From Coffea arabica (taxonomy: Eukaryota; Streptophyta; Magnoliopsida; Gentianales; Rubiaceae): 64,000 nucleotides of DNA. The stretch's first letter is position 1. Each line of letters opens with the position of its first letter. The translations under genes were made by a program, and so were the position numbers. The stretch lies in assembly GCF_036785885.1 (NCBI RefSeq), contig NC_092320.1:18105557-18169556 (forward strand). The letters run 5' to 3'. The notes beneath the pieces were generated by a model, which did no database searches, was not told the origin of the DNA, and worked only from the letters and a program-made list of their open reading frames with translations. Shown here piece after piece: positions 48,001 to 57,881 of the stretch.

Positions 48001-51000
48001 ATTTTCTTAGACATTAATTTATTAAATTTTCTTAGCCCATACACTGATTTGCTACTAAAGAGTTTATTCAGAGTCTGCAAATGAAAATTATTTGAGCCAT
48101 TCAGCAACGGATGCAAAACGGCAAAACACGGCAGCTGAAAACTTTGGACACAAGCCCATTGCTAGGTTTTTCAGTGGATTTTTCCTCATATCACCCAAAT
48201 AAAAACCAAAACCATGCACATAAGACATGAAACCTTTTAAAAACTGATTACTCAACAAGACAATATAATATAAACCTAAAAATACCATCTCAATCCTGTT
48301 CTGAGTACCAATTTATTCTTAATGATTCTCTGTCAGCTTATGAAAGCTTAGAATGCAGTGGCAGAACTAAGCATACAGATATTTCAATAAAACATGGCAC
48401 ATCAATTGCTAATGGTATTATGCTACATTACCCAAAGCCTCAACTAAAATGTAAACTAAGTTAAACCCACAAATACTTCATTAAGCTCCAGAATTAAGGG
48501 CATTGATCTTACTGGTCCATGTTAGGGGCTTTCAGAACACAAGACAAATGGACCTCTTTTGAAAAGTTATCAACTTTTAATTAAGACAAAAGCATCTATG
48601 TAAGTTCAGACATGCAAGACTGGATACACGAATTTATGTGCAACAACACAAAAAAGACCAATAACATCAATTACATTTTAAGAATGAATATTAGGAAAAA
48701 GTGATCCATAAGAAGAATGAAACATGCACTTCTGAGAAGCCTTACTTTGCAGCTCTTAGTTTTACTTTGAGAAATCCGGGATCTAAAGCAGCAGCAGATT
48801 TACAGTCCTCCAGGGCTTCTCGCATCCTTCCAAGAGACATTCGCGTCGCTGCACGGTTGCTATAGCACAACAAAAGCGGTTCAATGATGAACCCAGAAGC
48901 ATTTTTATGTTTAATGGAATTTATGCCCTTTGTATAGTATTCCTCAGCTTTGTACAGATCCCTACTCTTATAGGCTTGGTTTCCCCTGTCATTAAGTAGA
49001 TACATTTCAAAAATGACATTCATATGAAACTACTTGGGAACATACAGCACAAAACCAAAAGGAAGAAAAAAATGAGCAATAAAAAAGGATGGATCAGTGA
49101 TCAAAATGGACATGGATTATTTATATCTTGTAGCAGAAGAAAAAGGTTGGACAAGATGAATATGTCAATCATTTCATAGATATGAAAAGGTGATTTATAA
49201 TGATTCAAGAAGCACCTCATTCGCCACTGCTCACACTCTTCATGCATGACACCCTCAGTGGAATCCTGCTTAGCACATTGTCCATCAGGTTTATTATGAG
49301 GCTTTGCAGCAACTCCACTTTGAACCTGTGCTTTACCCATGCATGATGAATTGGAAGCATTTGGAGAAAACTGAACCGAGGATGAAAAAGAATCAGATTT
49401 TTGAACTGTAGTTTTTCTATTCAGCCCATCACCAACTTTCAACTTGTATTTTTTCCTGTATTGACGCTTTATTGCTGATAAGCCATCTTGGGCAGAGGAT
49501 GTGGCAGATGATTTGTCATCACAGTAAACTTTAGAACTGACATTATCCTGTTTTCCAGATTTCTTGTCAACTTCATTGATATCAAATCCTTGTCTTGCAC
49601 CAGAGACATTTTCCTCTCTATTTTCAGTCCCAGTAGAAGTGTGTGAAGAACCCCGTGCATTAGCTGTAGTATCCTGGTAAGGTGAAGAATCCATTGGTGA
49701 ATAACATCCAGGAGACTCAAAATTATTAGGGGAACTGCTTTCTTTGGACATACGATCCTGCTCAGTCAAATGCTTGGCCAGAATTGGCTGCCTGGACTTC
49801 CCCCTTGTCTTCTTCGATCTTTTGTCCCTCAAGCATCTACTTTTTGCAGAGAATTCTAACTTTTTCCCTAACCCAGAAAATAGATTTGTCCCGAAAGAAT
49901 AAGATTCATTTGTATTCCACTTAAATTCTCTGGAACATGCATCTGGTCCTACAGGTGTGGTAGTAGCACCAAGATTGGCCTTATTCTCAATTTTAGGAGC
50001 AGGAGGTGCTTCAAAACCAAATCCATTTTGCTGGACATGAATGGTGGCACTTGATGAGTTTGGAGATGAGAACGATGTTTTTTTAAGATCGGAATCATAT
50101 GCTGTCTGGTCTTGAGGAGGAATATTTCCATTGCAAACCTTTCCAGTCGAATCCGATGTCTGATTAGAAGTCTGGCCTTTACTTTGAAAGACAAACAAGT
50201 TACCAGTAGTGAAAGATGAATTACCACCAACTACTTTGACCTTGTCAGTACCACTTATACCTTTAGTGTTGTCTATGTTCAAGCCCTTCATCTCGTCAAA
50301 GAGTTTAGACAAAGGGATCTTGTAAACAGCACTACCAGGAGAGGAACTGCTCCCAATCACAAACTTAAAATTGGACATAATAGCATCAGAGGGAAACTTC
50401 ATGGAGGCGTTGCCACTTTCAGCACTTTCTCCATCCAACCGGTTTGTCTCATGACTATTACTATTACTTCCACTGGAACTAGGTTTCTCCTTGCTACTAT
50501 TACCAAACAGAAATACACCGTTAACGTCAGCTTTCTGAAACTCATTTCCCATGTCTCTAATTTTATTGCTTAGGGTCACAAAGTCCAACTTCCTTGTCCG
50601 TCTTCTAACTTTACTCTTGTCCGCCTCTGCATTAGATTTTGAAGCATTTTGCTTAGCCCCAGGCTCAAAACGAGGACGATCTTCTTTCCCACCAACTTTC
50701 CAGTCAGTGCCAAATACAAAACCTGTATTACTAAATTTTCCAAAATCAATAGCAGCTGATTGCGTGGAACTAGTGTTACTAGAACTTTTCTGCTTCACGC
50801 CGGAATCCGAAGCCAACTCACCTTGCTCTACACCAAAAACAACACTACCATTATCTAATATCTTAGACTCATCAGCTTCAGACTGTCCCGCTGTTCTGCT
50901 AAATTCCCTTTGGTCCAAATTTGGTGTGGAACTTAAATTACTTTTACTAGCACCAAAGAAAAAACTCCCACTTCCCCCGCTTGAACTGAATGTTGATTCA

Positions 51001-51995
51001 CTTGTATTGGCACCAAATACAGCATTTCCCTGCCCTGACCTTGAATTCAATTTCAAGTCACTTGAAATGTCAACAAATTCAGCATTCCCCTTTCCCAAAC
51101 TCATGTTAACTGCTGAGTTACTTCCACTAGCACCAAATAAAGCATTCCCATTTCCCAAACTTGATTTTAAAGTCGATCCACTCTCAGTAGAACCAAATGC
51201 AGAACCTACACTTCCATTATACGTTTTTGCTATGGAACTAATTTTATCAGCTTCAAACATATTCAAATTTGGCGGCAAACTACTCCTTTCACCTCCAAAC
51301 ATAACACCTCGATTTTCTTGATCTGGCCTATCATTACTAGCTCCAAACTCAAAACTTCCATTTCCATTATCAAAATTCGAAATTGAGCTTCTCTTATTAG
51401 CTCCAAACAATGAATCTCCATTTCCACCACTCAACCCCGAACTTGAACTACATTCATTAGCTCCAACCACAGAACCAGCATTTCCACTGCTCAAATTCGA
51501 TGGTAAGGGAGTCTTATTAGCTCCAAAAACAACACCCTCATCCAAATTCTTTAAATTCGACCCGGAGCTACACACATTAGGGCAATTAGCACCAAAAACA
51601 AAACGCATTTTACCAATTTTCCCACTTTCAGCACCAGCATTAAATACATAATCACAACTACTAGTCTTACTTACACTAGCTTCATTAGCCCGACTTGAGC
51701 TATCCGGACGCAATGCATTTCCAAAATCTTTATTTTCAGAACTGGTTAACTTTCCCCGTTTCTTCTTGACCGGAACCCTGATCCTCGGAGGCTTCTGCTG
51801 GCCTGATAAATCCGAACCCTTTTTAGAGAAATCAAAGCTGAGATCACAATTACCAGAATCCTTATCATCAAAATTGAAGCATCTTGATTGCTGTTGGCAC
51901 GGACCATTGCTGCCCGGGAAGCTAGGGTTAGGGTTTTGAGAAAAGGGTTGTGATGTGGAAACTGGATGTGAAACATCTGCAGCTGCTGGAGACAT
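39043..51995 (-). CDS. TPR and DnaJ-domain co-chaperone with FG-rich N-terminus
   Basis: Eleven exons (minus): 49216-51995, 48746-48985, 45183-45312, 44620-44772, 44268-44494, 44113-44182, 43332-43538, 41934-42172, 40468-40546, 40234-40377 and 39043-39237. Phases agree throughout (4464 nt, 1487 aa). Exon 1 encodes ~926 residues of Ser/Asn-rich sequence with many FGA(N/S) motifs, nucleoporin-like, and a basic patch (VPVKKKRGK). Residues ~927-1270 carry TPR units (GNQAYKSRDLYKAEEYY, GNGAFQSGKHAEAVEHY). A J-domain follows at ~1345-1425 with an intact HPD in KHHPDK. The tail is Arg/Ser/Trp-rich and ends in SRW. The layout matches Arabidopsis TPR15/TPR16 and animal DNAJC7, which couple HSP70/HSP90 to clients. 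The N-terminus seems longer than in those proteins. A 182-bp piece of exon 5 is duplicated at 18529-18710. Confidence 0.9.
39630..39994. mobile_element. Mutator-type MITE in the last intron
   Basis: A 365-bp element with long inverted arms: GGGCAAAAAACCTCAACAGC on the left and the complement GGGTAAAAAATCTCAGCGGC on the right. The match extends about 150 bp per arm, so the whole element could fold as a hairpin. A perfect 9-bp target duplication TTCCTAATA flanks it (39621-39629, 39995-40003), as in MULEs. It is non-coding and lies in the intron between exons 10 and 11 of the DnaJ/TPR gene. Confidence 0.9.
40604..40800. repeat. 100-bp tandem duplication in an intron
   Basis: Two direct units start at GATTGGGGTCTATAGACTC and AATTGGGGTTTATAGACTC, 100 bases apart, sharing GGCAACATCAGGAGAC and GACAAGAAGATAC. 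They lie in intron 8 of the DnaJ/TPR gene. A TA microsatellite follows at 41820-41843 in the same intron. Confidence 0.85.
45881..47951. repeat. 1.04-kb near-perfect tandem duplication in intron 2
   Basis: Units 45881-46916 (1036 bp) and 46917-47951 (1035 bp) both begin AAGCATGATGCAACTTC. The only difference noticed is one A in a homopolymer (CTTAAAAAAAGC against CTTAAAAAAGC). Both are entirely intronic. The near identity implies a very recent event or an assembly duplicate. No gene or RNA was recognised inside the unit. Confidence 0.93.
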
Positions 51996-52445
51996 GGTGA
52001 CGATTACTGGTGGAAATATTCTAGGGTTCCGGCAACATAACGAGTTTCAGGAATTGGGAGTGGCAACGAGTTTTCCAGGTTCTGTTGGTGGCAGATTTGG
52101 GCTTCTTCGGAGAATTCTGGGAATTCCAGTTCAGTTCAGATTGTGGTGTTTTACTTGGAGGAAATTGCTTTGCTTTGATTGGAAGGAAGAAATAAGAAAA
52201 AAGGAGGTGAGAGCGGCTGTGTGTGAAAGAGAACGGTGAGGAATATGAGGTATTAGTTTGAAAACGTGGCCCGGAGTGGAAAGTTAACGTTGCGCCGGGA
52301 ATTTCGAACTAAAATTACAGAGTCGCATTTTTTTTCCTGTAATGTTCAGTCCACGAAATTAATGAAAATCGAGTAATGTGTGAGGATTTTCGTACGGGAT
52401 AATTTCAAGGAGGTTTCTTTACAATTTAACCGGCCTTTCTTGAAA
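51996..52445 (-). promoter_or_regulatory. Presumed promoter and 5' UTR of the DnaJ/TPR gene
   Basis: The 450 bases upstream of ATG 51995 end at the target duplication of MULE 3. No clear TATA box was recognised. MULE 3 therefore sits about 0.46 kb upstream of the start codon. Confidence 0.45.
52396..52420. repeat. Extra MULE 3-like terminus, outside MULE 3
   Basis: GGGATAATTTCAAGGAGGTT resembles the MULE 3 terminus with an internal deletion. It lies 59 bases left of the real end. It may be a remnant of an older related element. Confidence 0.45.
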
Positions 52446-53350
52446 TTTGCAAAAGGGATAATTTCAGAAACCTCTCCTTAGGTTTCTGACACTCTCACTG
52501 ACATCCCCTAAGGTTCTCAAAATTTCACTTAGCTCCCTTGATAGAAAATCGAGCCCCTTTTCTGACATCATGAAGGCCAAAATTACAAATATATCCTATG
52601 AAGTTTGGGTTTATTACTACCATTTAGTTGGAGAAAAAGACATCTAAAGTGATTAATTAAGTTTAACAACAATAACAGAAATTTGATTTCTGATACATGA
52701 ATTAAAGCAGGATTAGGGAGTAAGGCGCCCATTGAGCTGCAATATTGGCACCATTTTTGTGGCTGCTGTGATTTGACAAGAAGATAACATATCACTTATA
52801 TGTGATCTTATACGACATTCCGGATATAGGAAAAGAAACAGAGGAAATAACAAGAACAAAAATGGAAAGGAAATTGTGATCAAACCAGTGGTCCTAATAT
52901 GCATTGGAGTAGCGGCTACAAAGTGAAGAATTATTTGTTGTTTTGAAATAGTTGCAAACACAGCAGTAAAGGTACAAAATTATTTGTTCCTTTAATTTTC
53001 CTTTACTGCTGATGCTCTTTTAACATGACACCTTTACTAGTGTTGCTCGATTCCATCTCTATCTTTTGTCTAAATATTGATATTGAACATTCATTTTGTT
53101 TGTTAAGTGGATTTTTGAGTTAATCATTATGTCTTAACTCAAACCATTGCATATTATGTGTAAGACTACCGTGAACTCTTGTGCTACATGTATGCTGTGA
53201 AGATTAGTTGATCATAATTATTCTTATGTTAATGAAAGTTGAGTAGCATGCTGCTGAGTTACATAACCAATGTTTCTAGTTTCTAGATGATGTTTTCTCA
53301 AACTAGCTTTGGTTGTGATCATCATCATATTTGAATGCTAAGATTGTAGG

Positions 53351-56300
53351 ATGGGGAATCTTGCTGCTGCCTATGACATTATGGTTCACTGTAATGAGAA
53401 CAAAATCAGGATACCAAATGTGGATCCAACTGGCTATACGTACATCTCCTTGCTATTTGATGTAATTGAGAAGGCATTGAGTAAAATGTCTAGCAATGTT
53501 AATATGCTTATGCAGATGAGATGTGAAGTTCCTGGAAAAAATTGCATGATGGATGTTAATGATGATGATGTAGTTACTGAGATGTTCAAAATACATAAAT
53601 CTAAATTAATAATTAACTTGCATGAGTCTGATATGAAAATTATTCTAGTTGATGAAGATAATACCTCAGTGAATGTGACAGAAATGAACAAAGAAGATAA
53701 TTTAGGTATTGAACAAATTCCTGGCAAGGCAGTAGTTGTAGACATTGGACAGTCGAATGATAACTATGATGACTCTAGCTCTGATTCTTCATGGGAACAC
53801 AACCTGCATAGTGATACTGATAAGGAAGTAGTTGATGGGGGGTAGCAGATGCATATAGTGAGGACAGTGACACTAATTTTTCTGATTTTGAGGAAAATGA
53901 GGCTCTTGTTGTGGTCCCTGATTCTGAATCAGAGGAAGAAAATGATCCTATGAGACAAGTAATGAGACAAAGAATGTGGATTTACAATAGCAACGATGTG
54001 ATAAAGTTTCAAAAGAGTCAGTTATTCACCAATGTGGATGCCTTCAGAGCTGCATTGAAAGATTATGTCATTCAAAAATGCTTTCCTATTTTGAGATTAA
54101 AGAATGAGAAGAGTCGAGTCACTGCTATCTGTGGTGTTAAGGGATGTCAATAGAGAATTCATGCTTCACCAGTGGCTGATTCAGTAACTTTTCAGATTAA
54201 AAGCTATCATCAAGAACACACTTGTGTTATGGACAAGCAATGTGCTAAGGCCATATCTGACTGGATGGTCAAGAAGTTGGTTTCTATCATGAGGGATCAT
54301 CCTAATATGACTAGTAAAGAGGTAGAGGCAGAGTTGCGGAAGTATGGCGTGAGGCCTAGTAAAATGCAAATTTTTAGAGCTAAAAACAAACCACTAGCTG
54401 AGATAAAAGGCACACATGCTGAATCATATACAAAATTGCCAACATATGCTGAGCTGCTAAGAAAGTATAATCCCAGTAGCATATGCAAAATACATTATGA
54501 TATGTCAAATATCTTAGTTGAGCCTGCCTTCCTAAGAATCTTTGTCAGTTTTAGAGTACAAAAGTTAGAATTTCTGGAAGGTTGCAGGCCTTTTGTGGGG
54601 TTTGATGGTTGTTTCTTGAAGGGTCCATTTGGTGGTGTATTGCTCACAGCAGTTGCTTTGGATGCAAATAATAGCATATTTCCTTTAGCCTTTGCTATAG
54701 CTGAATGTGAGAGCATGGATACTTGGAGGTGGTTCTTCCACTATTTTTCTGAGTTTTTTGGACCATTTGATCACAGCAAACCTTTAACATTGATGAGTGA
54801 TTGGCAAAAAGTAAAATTTCTGTCCAGTAGCTTTTCATGTTTAATTTGAAAATGGTTGCTGAGTCATTTTGTGTTGGTTACAGGGATTGAATCTTACATA
54901 TGAGGAGATGATTCCTGAGACAGTTGGAAGGCATTGCTGCAGGCATATATGCAGCAACTTTAAGAGTCAATTTCCAGGTATCTTATTTAGCAGTTTCTTT
55001 TGGAAGGCAGCGAAAAACTATGATGCAATAGGACATAATGATGCAATGGATAGCATTAAAGACTTTAACATAAATGCTTGGAAATATTTGGATAAAATTC
55101 CAAAAACTACCTGGTGTAGACATGTATTCTCAACTGAGTTAAAATGTGACCATGTCACAAATAATTTTATTGAGTCTTTTAATGCTTGGATTGGTGATCT
55201 AAGAAGAAAATCAATACTAACTTTGGTTGATAATTTAAGAAGAAAGTTCACGAAAAAAATGCACAAAAGGTACTAGAAAAGTTGCATCTTGACTGGTCAC
55301 ATTACTCCCAAAATTGTTGAGAAATTGAAAAAAATTAGCCAAGCATCAAGAAAATGTGAGATGCATATGGCTAGTGAGGATACATTTGAGGTTGGTGATA
55401 TGGACAGGACCTACATAGTCAACTTGAGGCAAAGAATCTATGACTATGGTGCTTTTCAAATTTCTCGAATTCTATGCAAACATGCAACATTAGGAGCTAT
55501 GTATAGGAGAAAAAAACTAAAGAACTACTGTAAAGTTTGGTTCACTAAAGACATGTATTTAAAAACATACTCGCACATGATTCATCCCATTCCTGATGTC
55601 AAGAGATAGCCTCCTATACCTGATGTGCTACCTGTGACCATCTTGCCACCACCTCTGAGAAGAGCTCCTGACAGACGAAGAGTAAATAGAAGAAGGGAAT
55701 CTGATAAAACTGCTTGCACAGCACAGGCAAAGAGGTTAAGCACTCTTAAGTGTGAAAATTGTGGAGCTTTTGGTCATAATAAAATGATTTGCAAAGGAGC
55801 ACCTGTGCAGAAAAGCTCTAGCAACACTACTCCTACTGAACAGGTATACATTGCCCAAAATATGACATTATCCCTGTCTCCTAATTATTACTTATAGGTA
55901 TATTGAATTTGGTATCACATATGGCAATTAGAAGAGGTAGACCTGGTAGAGGAATGGCTAATACATCTCTCTCAGGAGCAGTTCTTTGCGTAAAGTACAG
56001 TTATCATAATCAAAATTGAGTCACCTGAGTAGTTTATCTACAGCCTGTCTCATTGCAGCTTATATCTCATGTTTTAGGATCATGCATATAGTGCTTATCC
56101 TGTTGTGCACTCCAGTCAAGGGAGTAATCCAAGCCTTCCAAGTCAAAATGGTGTAGCACATAGTCAAGTGAATGTGCAAACTACTGCAACTATTCATGCT
56201 AATAGAAAGGTATGATCCTAATATGCTATTCCAAATTTCTGTTAATAACATAATTGGTAGCTATTATTTCCTATTTCTGATGTAATTTATGTCTCAAATG

Positions 56301-56510
56301 TAACAGAGAGGAAGGCGTTTTGGATACAATCCTGCAACTTCTGCAACAAGAATTGGTGGTAGAACAAAAAACTTCAACTCTGCTCTAACTAATCCAGTTG
56401 TTCCAGTTCCACCTACCACTACATCTCAAAATGCTACATCTGTTAGCATAAACGCATCTACAAATAGCACACCAATCAGTAATACCAATAGTTTCAGCAT
56501 GCTGTTTTGA
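53351..56510 (+). pseudogene. MURA-type transposase of MULE 3, decayed
   Basis: Starts near ATG 53351. It is broken by a frameshift in the G-run at about 53836-53841 and by in-frame TAG codons at 54151, 55274 and 55607. In order: an N-terminal region, an acidic linker, a MuDR DNA-binding region (split by TAG 54151), and a MULE core with GFDGCFLKG and SDWQK. A 73-bp intron (54811-54883) sits at the same place as the MULE 1 intron. A degenerate SWIM finger follows (ILCKHA kept, upstream Cys pair lost), then a CCHC knuckle CENCGAFGHNKMIC. A likely last exon after 56307 (RGRRFGYNPATS...) ends at TGA near 56508. Its exons downstream of 55840 are not fully resolved. It cannot make a full transposase. 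Confidence 0.85.
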
Positions 56511-57001
56511 CAAGATGGTGCTGAATTCCAGTTGTTAGTTATGTCTACTTGAATCTCTTTTGTTGCTGCTTTTGTTAATGCCTTCTTACAGTGATTAAGA
56601 ACTGAGAAATTGCAATCCTCACTATCTGCATATAGTGTTTTGATGCAGATGGTGTTTTGTACTGTTGGATTGCAATGATTAAGAACTCGTGATACTGTAT
56701 AACTAATATGCAACTGGCATTTTAGCTAATGTAATGTTCTGCATTTGATCTTTAATCTGTCTTTTTGTTTATTTTTCACACAATGTTGTTTGCAAACTTG
56801 GCATAGTGGATGACAAATCAGAAATAATGTAGCTATTCATTGCTTCATTCTGAAGTCTAAAAAGCTGTATACACAGTTTCACATTGGTGCTTCAAAAATT
56901 CCAAGTAACTTAGCCTTCTGGTATGAATCTCCTATCACCAAAAAGGCATCATATTACTTGGTACAGTATTGCAGCACAGCAACATGAGTTGATCGAATTG
57001 A

Positions 57002-57388
57002 TTATACAATTTGAATGAAAATAAATATAGATAATAGGGTGAGGTTTATGATGATCAGTGCATTGCCTAAGGGTCCTGGTATCAAAAATTGCTTTGGCTG
57101 TTGCATTGGCCCCACAACTTGCCTAACTGGAATGCCATCTCCATTTCTGGCATTAACTTGTTCTCTTTCTGCATTGAGGTTGTTTCTTCTACTATTTGCT
57201 TCTTTTTCTTCACCGCTATACCATTCAAAGTACATGCATTTTGCACAACAGAAATACAACTTGTTTGGATTCCTTTCATTCTCTGATATCATTATGGTTG
57301 CCTTGCGATTACAGCGGCAAAACCTATTTTTAATGGAGAAAGATGTGGGTGAATTCCATGATTCTCCCATATGGCTTGAAGAGGCCAT
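57002..57388 (-). CDS. GRF zinc-finger / membrane protein gene of MULE 3
   Basis: A single open frame of 128 aa from ATG 57388. Residues ~23-60 hold the GRF-type finger: FCRCNRKATIMI, NPNKLYFCC and KCMYFEW, so the Cys pattern and the terminal W are present. A charged middle region follows (GEEKEANSRRNN). A hydrophobic C-terminal segment ends the protein (LIIINLTLLSIFIFIQIV). It is convergent with the transposase and ends 870 bases from the right end. Its layout matches the MULE 1 gene at 9308-9887, although sequence similarity is low outside the finger. Biological function is unknown; single-strand nucleic-acid binding is known for other GRF fingers. Confidence 0.7.
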   Translation of the reverse strand: MASSSHMGESWNSPTSFSIKNRFCRCNRKATIMISENERNPNKLYFCCAKCMYFEWYSGEEKEANSRRNNLNAEREQVNARNGDGIPVRQVVGPMQQPKQFLIPGPLGNALIIINLTLLSIFIFIQIV

Positions 57389-57881
57389 GGTTGCAGTTAA
57401 AACTTTTAACTCAGAGCTTTAATTGCAGCATAGCAAATTCACTTTGTTATCACTCCAAATCAATAGCAAAAAATGATAATAGCTTCAAACCTCAGAGGTA
57501 GTTAAGTTGCTTTACTTTATATGCTATTGCTACTGAAACAGCAAACCTTCTGGCCATTGCAAAATCTGCCAAATAACTGTTGCATGACACATATGGTTTC
57601 TGTCAATTTTTTGTATTGCACTTACACCCCCTCAACTTTAGTAATCAGTCCAAATCATTTATTTTTCTTTGAATCTTCTACTAATACAAGGAGCAAAAGG
57701 GTAGCCATGGAATAAAAATACATTCTCACACATGAAAATAATATTGTAATCTGATTTGGACTGCATTGTTACCACAAAATCAAAAGCAAGGGAGCTAAGT
57801 GAAATTTAGAGAACCTCAGGGGATGTCAGTGAAAGTGTCAGAAACCTCAGGGGAGGTTTCTGAAATTATCCCTTTGCAAAA

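Larger units (their letters stand above)
52455..57872 (+). mobile_element. MULE 3: Mutator-like transposon, complete ends
   Basis: A 5418-bp element with ~86-bp terminal inverted repeats (52455-52540 and 57787-57872), ends GGGATAATTTCAGAAACCTC. A perfect 9-bp target duplication TTTGCAAAA flanks it (52446-52454, 57873-57881). Its termini are unrelated in sequence to those of MULE 1 and 2. It carries a decayed MURA-type transposase (+) and a convergent, open GRF zinc-finger gene (-), the same plan as MULE 1. Confidence 0.94.

Noticed and set aside
50551-51321. 256-codon plus-strand frame
   Set aside because: Antisense shadow of exon 1 of the DnaJ/TPR gene, produced by its repetitive Ser/FG codons.
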